Shown: piece by piece, positions 20,331 through 30,497 of the stretch
How the letters are laid out: the number at the start of each line of letters is the position of its first letter
Numbering within the stretch: the first letter of the stretch is position 1
DNA from: Actinomortierella ambigua
Lineage: Eukaryota; Mortierellomycota; Mortierellomycetes; Mortierellales; Mortierellaceae
Reading direction: 5' to 3'
Length of the DNA stretch: 56,411 nucleotides
Assembly: GCA_016098155.1 (NCBI GenBank)
Contig: JAAAJB010000186.1
Span: forward strand, 1 to 56,411
Position numbers and translations under genes: made by a program
The notes under the pieces: model-generated
The model's input: the letters and a program-made list of their open reading frames with translations, nothing else
What the model was told of the DNA's origin: nothing
Databases searched by the model: none

Positions 20331-21708
20331 TTAAAGGCCAAGCTCCTCCTTGGTCTCAATGCCAAGCTCCTTCTTGATGGGTGCAAGCTCCTCCAGATAC
20401 TGCTTGTACAGAGCATCGGAGCCAGTCTTGACCTTGACGCCCTCAAAGATGCGGACGGCTGTGGGGTAGTCGTTGACACGACGGGCGGCCTTCAGGGCAG
20501 CCTCAACGACCGAGGGGGCGGGGACGAGATCGTAACCGAAAGCGTTGTTCAGTCCACGCTGCAGCTCAAAGAGATCATCCACATTATCGAAGAACTTGAC
20601 GAAGCGCTCCGTGAAGTGCTCATAGGTCTCCTCGTGGTGATCGGCAGAGTAGTTGCGAACTAATTGCATTAAAAAAAGATAAGATCAACATTGTTTGGTT
20701 AGAGAGAGAGAAAAAAAATCAATGGTCGTAGCGATCCTTTCAAGGCGGATCATATACAACAATGTCCTTTCGGGATCAATTGCGACTGATGGCAGAGAGT
20801 AAGAGAGTGGGAGAGAAGGAGAGAGAGAGAGAGAGAGACAGAGAGAGAGAGAGGAGGACGATAATAAATCCGACAAATAGTTTGCCAACTTCGCCAGGGA
20901 TATGGTAACCATCGAGCAATATGCTGCTGCATCAAGGTCGCGGCGACCAAAATGACCAGAAAGCATAGCATATCGGGAAGACGCAACAGGCTGCTTTGGG
21001 TGAAAGTGCCCGGCTAAAATTTCTCTTTTCGGTGGAGAGGTGCGGGTGAGAGAGAGGTGCAGTGCAGAAGGCCCAGAGTGCACCCCATGCTGCACCTCTC
21101 TCCAACTCTCTCGCTCTCTCTTCTCTCACGCCCTCTTGTACGTGTCCTCCTGAAATTCCTGAATTGACGCGTTGGTGTGATCCGGCTGTTTATGACAAGC
21201 CCATCCATGGAGGCGGAAGCGTGTTCCGTAGGTTGCCGGACGCGTGTCGGTGAGGGCAGTCGTTTGCTGCTCTTCGGAGCCGTGCTGATCTAAAACAATT
21301 CCGAAAAATACACAATATCCAACAGAGCGAATATGGTGTTCCGATGGTACATGGCGTACGCCCCCTCTTCAATACGATGCGATGACCTTGGCTCCCAATT
21401 CATTGCTCACAGCAGATGAATGAGGTAGACTAGGCATGAAGAGGGTGAATGGGTTCGTGGCAGGAGGTTGGAAGGTAGCCATGTTCTCAAGGAGTAGGGG
21501 TGAGCGGAGGAACTGCACCACGATTCGAATGATGCAGGTTGCTCAAAAAAAAATAGAAGGGGGGGAAAGAGAGAGAGAGGGCGACGAAAAAAAAAGGCTA
21601 GGATGGCGCATTACTTTGAACGGCCGAGCGGGCAGCGAAGGCCGAGCGAGCAGCCTGGGCACGGGCAGCAACAGCGAGGGGGCGCGAGATGGTAGCGAGG
21701 CGGTTCAT
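20331..21708 (-). CDS. COX6: Cytochrome c oxidase subunit VI (yeast COX6, mammalian COX5A)
   Basis: Nuclear-encoded structural subunit of mitochondrial complex IV. Exon 1 (21708-21615) encodes an Arg/Ala-rich presequence without acidic residues (MNRLATISRPLAVAARAQAA), typical of matrix targeting. Exon 2 (20659-20331) encodes the mature protein. The junction reads AVQIRNYSADHHEETYE. Recognition is from EHFTERFVKFFDNVDDLFELQ and GYDLVPAPSVVEAALKAARRVNDYPTA split over the family consensus, and from the end ELAPIKKELGIETKEELGL. Total 140 aa, normal for the family. The 955-nt intron is long for this window and contains a 13-bp inverted repeat GAGAGAGGTGCAG near 21050-21103. Confidence 0.95.
21050..21103. 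repeat. Inverted repeat in the COX6 intron
   Basis: GAGAGAGGTGCAG and its complement CTGCACCTCTCTC flank about 26 nt. This is a possible stem-loop in the pre-mRNA of the cytochrome oxidase subunit gene. Confidence 0.6.
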
Positions 21709-22121
21709 TGTGATGTATGGGTTTAATGGACGATTCGTGAGGAACAGAAGGGCAGCGGGCAGAGGGGTGGAGCGGTATTTTGTGTTTTGGTCAGAAACAC
21801 CGAACTCGTCCAAATCCGAGTGTGTGTGTGTAGGAAATCCATCCACTCCACAACTAATACGTCACTGAGAATCTAGCGCAGGGCGTGCGACTGGGGGAGA
21901 TTATTCAGCGCTGGTATAAGCGCGCTGCCAGGGCCCTCAGCACCACTCCCGACCCAGGTACAGCAGGCCACCGATCTCTCAGAGGGGACACCTTAGCATA
22001 TACCTTGGATGACTGCCAAGCGGATCTAGCAATAGCAGAAGATACTCAAAGATGTCGCGGGATGTAGGAACGCTATCAGAAAATTCAGCAAGACAGAACG
22101 GTGTCGACGACTGGAGCCTGA
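21709..22121. other. COX6 upstream region
   Basis: Presumed promoter of COX6 on the minus strand. A short open frame (21885-22067, +) precedes the decayed coding tract beginning at 22122. No clear TATA box was seen. Confidence 0.4.
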
Positions 22122-22900
22122 AAGCCGTCTCTGAGGGGTGAAGGCAACCCTATTCAGGTTAGGGGTTGGCTCGTTTCGATGAAGCTTGGTACCATTCTTG
22201 TGAAACTGGTCGGCATATCTTGTGCAGCACAACTGGCTTTGAAGGGCACAAAGTCGAGTCTTGCTGAGCCGGTCTGCGATGATGACACTGACAGCGACAA
22301 CGTGTTGTTGCCTCAGGTAAATGAGCGACTAAAGACACACGAGAAGGAATAGCGGTTGCGACATATCGTGGGACTTGGTCGCCGCTTAGCTATTGATGGA
22401 GCGATACGTGTGACAAAACTTTACGTGTTACGCCCGAGGGCAATATCGCAAATATGACAAACGTGTCACATAGAGGGGCGCGTCTTTGGCCTCAAGAAGA
22501 TCAGGAATACATTCCTGGGTTCCTACAGGACAAAGAAGATCGTTGATCTCAGTGGCAACTTTAATGGTACCCGCGAGAGTGGAGATTGGGCTGAAAACAG
22601 GATTGGAAGCAGCATGCTGGCAAGATCTCATTCTTGACTTGTGTGTTGAAGAGAAGGCGGCCTATGTAGGCTAGAAATAACAAGAGCCATGAATCGGCGC
22701 GACTACAACAACATCCAGAGGGTCGAGGCGATAGAAAATCTGGAAGAGATCTTTGCATATCAAAGGCTTCCTGGGTGCCCTACAAACACAATGACCGCGT
22801 AAGGGCAGAAAAATGGATGATCGATACCTCTTTATCTTGGATAGTAGATGCCACTGCCCACGGAAGCTATAGAAAGACCATCCATACTATATAAGAGAGT
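22122..22900 (+). pseudogene. Decayed protein-coding tract, family unknown
   Basis: One plus-strand frame runs from 22122 to about 22630 with only two stops (TAG at 22350, TGA at 22455). It has ordinary protein-like composition, for example RGWLVSMKLGTILVKLVG, LLPQVNERLKTHEKE, RLAIDGAIRVTKLYVLRPRA and FGLKKIRNTFLGSYRTKKI. More stops follow, then a shifted frame at 22790-22890 reads AEKWMIDTSLSWIVDATAHG. Homopolymers and microsatellites, frequent in this genome's spacers, are nearly absent here. I interpret it as a gene or mobile-element ORF disrupted by stops and a frameshift. I do not recognise the family. Confidence 0.4.
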
Positions 22901-23099
22901 GAGGGAGAGTGAGAGAGAAAGAGCGCTGTATGCTGGCGTTCGAAAAATTCGTGGTTAGATGATCATTTGTGGCGCAAGTGTCCAGTAGAAGTCTAGCTGT
23001 TCTCCCACTCTTCTATCCAGGGGCATTCATGGACACTATGGTGCTTTAAATAGCAGGCACCAAGATTTTGCGATCCTGGGCACTGTTTAGAGGCGAAAC

Positions 23100-23760
23100 T
23101 TGATTCATGCTTAACCCAACCTTTTGCGTCTCCCCAGACACTTTCTGGTCAGCCAAGGTTGCACTACAAAAAAGGTCTTTGGTGGCGACTAATCCAAGTG
23201 CTGGACATGCTGGATGCTAGCTCGATGGGAATATATGGTATCACTCTGGAACTGCCCATGCTGCTTGAGACACCTCTGGTGACCATCTTTGTCTATACCA
23301 TGCTTGGGGATACTTTGTCTTCTTGGTACGTTGTTGCAATCCATTGCCCTTCCCTCCCTCAACTTTGGTGATCTTGCCCTCATTGACCCAAATCTACCGC
23401 GACTCAGGCAGCTCTCTCTTCCTATCATTATCGAGCACAGCCTTCAATTGATTTCATGCATTCGGTGGCTACCAGTCGTCAGTTCTTCATCTAGCCTGCT
23501 CCACTTCCAACCGACACTACCTCAGGCTTGATGCTTTCTTCACCGCTGTATGTAGACACTTGGCCTTGATCGGGCGAACGATCGGGCATCCCAGGTTGAT
23601 ACTGTTCGCCTTGGTCTTCTTGGGAGCCTGCATACGTGGAAAAGCACAGACCACACATCACCGGCTGGTGTCCCTTTGGTGGCTTGCAGCGCCACCTCGT
23701 CAGTTGATCTGGCACTGACGCCTAGCATCGCCAATTCCGAACAGGATATGCAACTAAGTA
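23100..23760. pseudogene. Second decayed ORF-rich segment
   Basis: Both strands keep open frames here: plus 23289-23531 (SIALPSLNFGDLALIDPNLP) and minus 23491-23715 (pieces such as KTKANSINLGCPIVRPIKAK in an adjacent frame). Composition again differs from the repeat-laden spacers. It is probably related to the 22.1-22.9 kb remnant. The true strand is uncertain. Confidence 0.25.
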
Positions 23761-24804
23761 TTAGGTGCTCTTCTCATTAGGTGCCTTATTTCTCTATAGT
23801 TGGCATGTGTACGAGGAAACAACGCTAGGTCATTTCAGAGGCAGTCGGTTGATGCCAGAGTTTGTCTCGATCAAGGGACTTGATTAATATGCAGGTGCGA
23901 TGCTATCAGTTGTTAGCTCATGCTTGCCGTCTATCACTCAAACATGACTGACGAATAGGGTAGCCAGCGACTTGGTGGCGGCGCAGCCCTGGAATTATTC
24001 AGCTGTGGCTTCGCTGATGGTCAGAATCATAGTTGGTACGTTGGTACATTGGTACACATAGGGCTGCTTACTACCGTTTGTCCGATCCTGCGCCGGTCCT
24101 TGCGAGGGCTGTCGTGAAGACACGATCGCTCGCAGTGTTTTGTGATCCACTTGGAGGCGGTAAGAGAGATAAAATACAATACACACAAAAAAGAAAAAAA
24201 AACCAACAACAGCCATAAAACAAAGAGCAAAGTCAGGTGCAAAGACACCCCTGTGGGAAGGGTCAGTGAGGGACGAGGTGGGGTGGTGGAGGATATATAG
24301 GGCTCGCATGCCCTATGGCGATATGAATGCCAGCAGGTTTGTTGTTGCGAGTGCGAGAGTGCGATACAGGGCAATAGTGTGTGCGATCGAAGGCCGCTCT
24401 CGCAATTGTGCAGTTAAACTCTAGTGATTATTCATCTTTTTGCGGAGAGTTTGTTTTGTCTCCGTTCCCCTCCCCCTCACTTGCACTGACTGATCCTACA
24501 GTTGCAACGAGCGGGAAAGTGCATAAATACTACTGATACTCTGACTTGGTTGTTGTTCTTTTGTCATCCGCTACATTCCATTCCATTGCATCATATTGGT
24601 TGGCGCACAATCGCACAGTTTCATTGAGCCAACAATCTGTCCTTCCCCCAGAGTGAATCAAACAAAATATCTCAGCATTCACTCCTATCCCCTCCCCCCA
24701 TCCTTATCTTTTTGTATTTCTGACTACAATACACATCCACCACATTCATACCCTCCTCTCTCCTCTCCTCTCCTCTCCTCTCTCCTCTCTCCTTTCTCAC
24801 TCCA
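23761..24804. other. RIB1 upstream region
   Basis: No gene seen. The proximal 300 bp form the RIB1 promoter and leader. There is a TATA-like CATAAATA at about 24522, then a long CT-rich stretch (24730-24800) directly before the start codon. Confidence 0.5.
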
Positions 24805-26855
24805 ATGTCCTGTGAAATGGAGACCTCTTCCCCCACCTCGACTTACATCCCGCGAAGCGCTCTGGACCACATGAGTCCATTCTTCTTCAAGAGCCACCAG
24901 CATGCGCACTCGCATTCACACCACAACTCTCACTCTCACTCTCACTCTCACTGTCACCACCTGCATCAACCTTATGAACATATCCGTTCTCACGCCTCCT
25001 CTACTGCCCCTGGCGAAAATACCCTCCCCACTCCTGCCCGCTCGCCCCTCCATGCCCAGTCTCCTTCTTCGCCCATCCATGGCCCCACACCCCGGCGCTT
25101 ATCAACACAGGTTGACAGCGATGTCGAGCTGGTCTCGTACACAACACCGCCAGCCACCCCACCTCTGGCGGCGGATATTGTCCAATCGAAGGCGTACTCA
25201 GCGCCCATGGCCGTTGACACCCGGCCATCGACCTCTTCTTCTTCCTCGTCGACCTCGACAATAGTGACGGCAGCCACAGCAGCATCAGTAGCATCAGCAT
25301 CAGCATCAGCATCAGCAACAGCTATCACAGAGCCATTGGCCTGGTGTACGGCACGAGCCCGTATCCCGACACCCGATGGCAGCGAGTATTTTTTGCACAT
25401 CTATGAGAACCGTGTGGACCGGAAGGAGCATCTGGCATTTGTCTTTGGGGATGCCATCCGGTCGACGAGTCTGGATCGAGTGCGTCCTGGCGAGACAGAG
25501 GTCGATCGGATCAAGCGAGGCGCTTACACGGGCCGCATTCGGCCCGTGCCTACTGCGCAGGCTGCGACAAGAGTCGAGGACGGATGGATCAGCCATGCGG
25601 AGGCATCGTCTGCGGTGTCATCGTCGACCATGACTACAGCCGAAGCATCGTCACGAGCATCATCATCTACATTATTGGCAACAACTACAACTACAACAAC
25701 AACAACTACAACAACAACAACAATGGCATCGGCAACTGTCGATTCAGATGTTACAATGTTGGACGTAAAGGCATTATCACCATCACCATCATCATCGTCG
25801 TCGTCGTCAGCAGTAACAGCGCCTCTGGTCCGCATCCACTCAGAGTGCTTCACGGGCGAGATTGGTCACTCGGCTCGCTGTGATTGTGGTGAGCAACTGG
25901 ATGAAGCGATCCGGCTGATGAAGGCCCAAGGCTCAGGAGTCGTCGTCTATCTGCGCCAAGAGGGTCGAGGCATTGGCCTTGGCGAGAAACTCAAGTATGT
26001 TGCTTTCTTTCTGTGTGTTCGAGATAAGCCGAAAAAAAAAGGAGGGGGAGGGAGGGGGGAGCGGGAAATGGATCGAGACGGTGGTGGTGGGGGGAGGGGG
26101 GTACATGGAAAGTGACAAAAAAAGATCATCATTGATACAGGATTAGTGTGTGTGTGAACAGTGGGGGGGGGGCAAGTTCGGAAAATGGCTAATTCTTTCA
26201 GGGTATCGTGTGCATAATGTTTGCACATGTCGACGAAGGGAAGGGGGAGGGGGGGAGGACAATGGTGACTCTACAACCCAAAAATGGGTCCCTTCAAAGT
26301 TTTGCGGAATGGAAAGAGAATTTGCAGGGTAACAACACCGTTTGATCCCTCCCTCGGTTAGCAGCAACGGCTGAATACATACCGCTCCGATTGGTTGTGA
26401 TTTTTTTGCTGGCTTTGACGAAATAACACTAACCTTGTTATCAACTTGTTCATAACACATTCGCTTCTGTTTCGGATAGGGCGTACAACTTGCAGGATCT
26501 CGGCTATGACACTGTGATGGCGAATCTGTTGTTGAACCATGGTGCGGATGAGCGCACTTACGATGTTGCACAGGCGATCATCCAAGATCTGGGCTTGGAG
26601 GACATCCGTCTGTTGACCAACAACCCAGACAAGATTGAGAAGGTCACCGAGAACTCGTCGATCCGTGTCGTCGAGCGCGTGCCGATGATGCCAAAGTCCT
26701 GGGAGGCCATTCATGAGGGTCGTGAGGATTCGCTCGAGGTCAAGGAAGGGGCGGTCGAGAACAAGATTGTGCGCGGCAAGGAGCTTAATGCCTACCTTGT
26801 CACAAAGGTGTCGAGAATGCGCCACATGATCAATGTGCCCGTCCCGTTCCAGTAG
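24805..26855 (+). CDS. RIB1: GTP cyclohydrolase II (riboflavin biosynthesis)
   Basis: Opens the imidazole ring of GTP to give the first committed riboflavin intermediate, with release of formate and pyrophosphate. Exon 1 is 24805-25994 and exon 2 is 26480-26855 (521 aa). The first ~180 residues are a His/Ser-rich extension, followed by the fungal lead-in ([33 protein letters not shown]). After a Ser/Thr-rich insert with a poly-Thr run comes the catalytic core. [20 protein letters not shown] holds the three zinc cysteines, RQEGRGIGL the catalytic Arg region, and LLTNNPDK the guanine-binding region. The splice joins EKLK to [11 protein letters not shown] exactly at the expected place. All expected motifs are present, so it should be active. 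No riboswitch-like leader was seen. It is convergent with TAL1. Confidence 0.95.
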
Positions 26856-27388
26856 CGTCTCTCTCTCTCTCTCTCTCTCTCTCTCCTTCTCTCTCAATTC
26901 CCCACCTTCATTCCCTGTTGACCGTAGTGATAGATTGACAAAACCTTTTAATAGAGACCCAGCTGGTAGTATTTACAAGTATTTGAACTTTTGAGCTGGC
27001 GGCATACATACGAATGTCTCAAAGGCGTCTAGTCTTGACTCTGAACAGACATTTGTATAGCACTTTATATCGTTTTAGAGACAAAGGAGGCATAGCACAA
27101 TCTGGACGCAGGCTACGTTGCAAAGGATCTATGGGCTGAACAAAGGTGAAGATGATGTCTCAAAGACTAGAGTTTTGATAGAGCACATGTACAGTACATA
27201 CTGCACATGGAACAGAAAGAACAATAAATATATATACATTCGAAACTGAATCTTTTAATGATATTTTTTTTTTGGGAGATCGGCTATGTGACAAGAGAAG
27301 TATAATGCTTCTGATGGATTATGTGCAAACGCGGAAGGGGGGAAATGAAGGGGCGAGGGAAGAAGGGTGGGTAATACGAAGGTTTGCT
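26856..27388. other. Convergent spacer between RIB1 and TAL1
   Basis: Starts with a (TC)n run (about 26859-26892) right after the RIB1 stop. The remainder is AT-rich with AATAAATATATATA near 27223. No gene seen. Confidence 0.7.
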
Positions 27389-29102
27389 TTAAGCCTGGAG
27401 CTTGGCCTTGAGGGAAACCTCGAGCTTGACGGCATCGGCAGCAAACTTGCGGATACCATCGGACAGCTTCTCGGTGGCCATGGCATCCTCGTTGAGCTCC
27501 CAGCGGAAGGCAGCCTCGTCAAAGGCGACCTTGGGGTACTGGGGGGCGGTCGAGGTGGCAATCTCGGGGGCGAGCTTGCGGGCGAGGGGCTTGTCGGTCT
27601 TGGAGAGCTCCTCGAGCAGGTTGGGGGAGATGGTCAGGTAGTCGCAGCCAGCGAGCTCCTCAATCTCGCCAGTGTTACGGAACGAGGCGCCCATGACAAT
27701 GGTCTTGTGGCCGTGCTGCTTGTAGTAGTTGTAGATCTTGGTGACGGACAGGACACCGGGGTCCTCGTGCTTGGCATACTCCTTCTTGGTCGAGGCCTTG
27801 TACCAGTCCAGAATACGGCCAACGAAGGGCGAGATCAGGGTGACCTTGGCATCAGCGCAAGCAACAGCCTAGAGAAATGAAATGTAGCAAAGCAAAAAAA
27901 CAAAAAATGTGAATGGTTGATCCTCTGCAAGATATGGAAGGGGGAGGGGGGATATGAGTTGAATCGACCCCCACATGCATCAAACAAAAGAAAAAAAAAC
28001 AAGGTATGAGGCTTGGGAGATGGAACCATTTGATAAGATAAACCTACCTGGCCAAAGGAGAAGAGCAGAGTCAAGTTGCAGTGGATGCCCTCAACAGCCT
28101 CAAGGTGCTTGGCGGCCTGGATACCCTCCCAGGTCGAGGCGATCTTGATGAGGACGCGCTTCTTGTCAATACCAGCATCCTTGTACAGACCAATGATCTT
28201 CTTGGCCTTGGCAATGGTGGCCTCCGTGTTGAAGGACAGACGAGCATCAACCTCGGTCGAGACGCGACCAGGGACGATCTTCAGGATCTCAACACCAAAG
28301 TTGACCAGGAGCTTGTCCAAAGCAGACTCAGTCTGATCCTCGAGGGAGCTGTTGTGCAATATGATTGGAAGATGGCGTTGGACGTATGATTCCAGTAGAA
28401 ATAGAGAGAGAGAGATAAACGAGATGGTGAGTATACTCATGATACAAAGAGAGCGGGACACCAAGCACCCAAAAAAAAAAAATTGTGTCAAAAAAAGAAA
28501 CACCGATAAGACAACCCAGTTTGTAAGAAATTGGGGTTCGACTTCCCCACAATTTGGATGAGTGAGCTACTCTATCCCGCAAAAAAAAAAGGGCGATCCC
28601 AAGGTGAAGAAAGAAGCACCATCCTCCCACCATATATCAAAATAAAGCGGTGGGTGTTTGTAAAAAGCTGAAAAACCCTTTGTCTGTGCACTACAAGACA
28701 TCATGACAGCGTGATGACGCTTTCACAGTCTTGCGCGCGCTCATACTGAAACATGTTCCAAGTTGGAACGGATGGCCTTACCCGCCGTTCTTCTTGGCGT
28801 AAGCGATGGCATCGTCAATGAGGGGAGCATAGTTGGGCTTCTGAGCAGCAGCCAGGATCAGCGAAGGGTTGGTGGTGGCATCAGTGGGCTTGTACTGGGC
28901 AATAGCTATTGGGGATCAACGGCCAAACACACAAGAAAAAAAAATAAAGGAGCGCAGCCGTTTAGTATGAGTGCCGATTATGGTGTCCCCTCCTTTCCAA
29001 CCTTGACGAAAAGCGCGAGCAGTGCAACGGGAACGTACACTCAAAGTCACCAGTGTCGGCGACGACGGTGGTGTAGGTCTTGAGCTGATCGAGGGCAGAC
29101 AT
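27389..29102 (-). CDS. TAL1: Transaldolase
   Basis: Cytosolic pentose phosphate pathway enzyme that moves a dihydroxyacetone unit between sedoheptulose-7-phosphate and glyceraldehyde-3-phosphate. Exons are 29102-29039, 28905-28782, 28348-28048 and 27868-27389, giving 322 aa, the normal class I length. Family landmarks in order: [64 protein letters not shown] (the Schiff-base lysine lies in this IKIASTWEG strand) and LLFSFGQAVACADA, then [11 protein letters not shown]. The donor at 29038 (GTACGT) was chosen because it restores the phase used by exon 2. Intron 2 is 433 nt and holds a tRNA-arm-like hairpin (28528-28555). Start codon follows AAA at 29103. Confidence 0.97.
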
Positions 29103-30497
29103 TTTGATGGAATGAAGGTTGTGTGGGAAGAATAATGAGCGATTGACGTTGGGGGGGGGGTATCACTTTTATGGAAGAAGACTCCAGAATCGAATCTCAG
29201 CCACCAATCTTGATCGTGGGTCATTTGTCATGGAGTAGGGCCAATTTGCACCATGCTCCTCTCCCCCTTCTTGTCTCTTGCTTTTCACGCTGGCGGCATA
29301 GAATGCTCTAGGTGAGTCTGTTGCACCTACCACGAGCATTTATCGCAACGTTTATTACAAAGTCCTTCTTGCATAAAACATCCTACAGTGTCTGCAACGG
29401 GATAGTACAAAGGACACCGTGCGACAGGAGTTTCGCATCACCGTGGCGATCTATCAGCTTTGCACCGTTCGTGTTGTGTCGCGACTATTCGGTATATTGG
29501 CCAGCCTCTCTTTCCTGGTAAACTACTGGACCGGAGTGGGATACATAGACGGCGGCTATCCTGACCAAGAGCGCCAGCAATATAGGCAACTGTTCAAGAT
29601 AGAGTCTCTGGACACCACAGAGGCCTTGCGAATGAAAACCATACCAGCACGATGACCTATTAATGGCAATCCGAGGGCCGGCTGGTCAGCGTGGGAATGA
29701 TGGGCTGCGGCCCCTGGAGCAACAGTGCACAAGCCATGGTAAAATCGAGTCGACATGACGCTCCTATCTGTCGTACAAGAGGTACTCAAGGAGCAGCTCA
29801 GCCCCAGACCATGTTGTTGGTGTCGCATGGGCAGTCAGAAATGGCTCGAGCAAAAGGATATGAGTCTCTTTTCTAAGGTGAATCGACATATGCATACTTT
29901 AAGCTGATCTCTTGTCTACTGCCACTCTCGCTTTCCCAGCCCCTTCAGAATGACCATCCCTACCTGTACATACGCGGTGATATAGACGACCTTGGAGGGC
30001 ATGCCGGTACCTGAAACCAACCTTATAGCCAACTGCGCATGATGGGGCGCTGAGTTTGGTGCTGGTGACAACTGGATGCACCTGTCAAGCTGCACGTAGG
30101 TTCAGTTACGCGGACTGCATAGAGACCTGGAAGTGATGACTACGCTCACTGCCTGTACGCGAGGGCAAAGGTAAGTGGGTTGGCTCTAACTTTTTCGTTT
30201 TTCTATTCTGTTCGCTGTTTTGCCTGATTGGCTGTGGTTGTGTCCTCGGCTCACAAGAACCATGTGGAGGAAAAAGAAGAAAGGGCACACCTTTGGGTTA
30301 ACCATCACACCTCACCCACCTCTCCTCTCCTTCTCCTCTCCACACACCCGCACTCCTGCTCTTGACTCGCCCACAGACAATTCAATTAACCTGCATCTCC
30401 ATTCCTCTGCATCTCCACACCTACATCCACTCATTCTCCCAATCTCTTTCTCTCTCTTTCTCTCTCTTCTCTCTCCTTTGTTCCTCTTCTCGATAAA
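29103..30497. other. Divergent region between TAL1 and the acyl-CoA dehydrogenase gene
   Basis: Contains the TAL1 promoter and the leader of the plus-strand dehydrogenase (strongly CT-rich from 30300 to 30497). In between, 29253-29655 has exon-like sequence listed separately. The rest shows nothing recognisable. Confidence 0.5.
29253..29655 (+). other. Exon-like sequence, candidate small gene or remnant
   Basis: An ATG at 29253 opens a short hydrophobic N-terminus (MLLSPFLSLAFHAGG) and ends at a canonical donor GTGAGT (29312). The acceptor CCTACAG ends at 29388. Joining them gives a 63-aa protein with four cysteines ending at 29521. A different frame from the same acceptor stays open to 29655 and looks at least as protein-like (RQEFRITVAIYQLCTVRVVS, YIDGGYPDQERQQYRQLF). 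Only one frame can be right and neither is recognised. It may be a degraded gene. Confidence 0.25.

Noticed and set aside
24176..24374. Minus-strand ORFs near 24.0-24.4 kb with hydrophobic stretches
   Set aside because: Phe/Val runs come from A-homopolymers, with no conserved feature and no supporting splice sites.
21600..24800. Possible intact transposon between COX6 and RIB1
   Set aside because: No terminal repeats, target duplications or catalytic domain could be seen, only decayed coding-like sequence.
27272..27880. Plus-strand ORF of 202 codons opposite the last exon of TAL1
   Set aside because: Antisense shadow with Gly/Leu-rich composition. Transaldolase motifs are on the minus strand.
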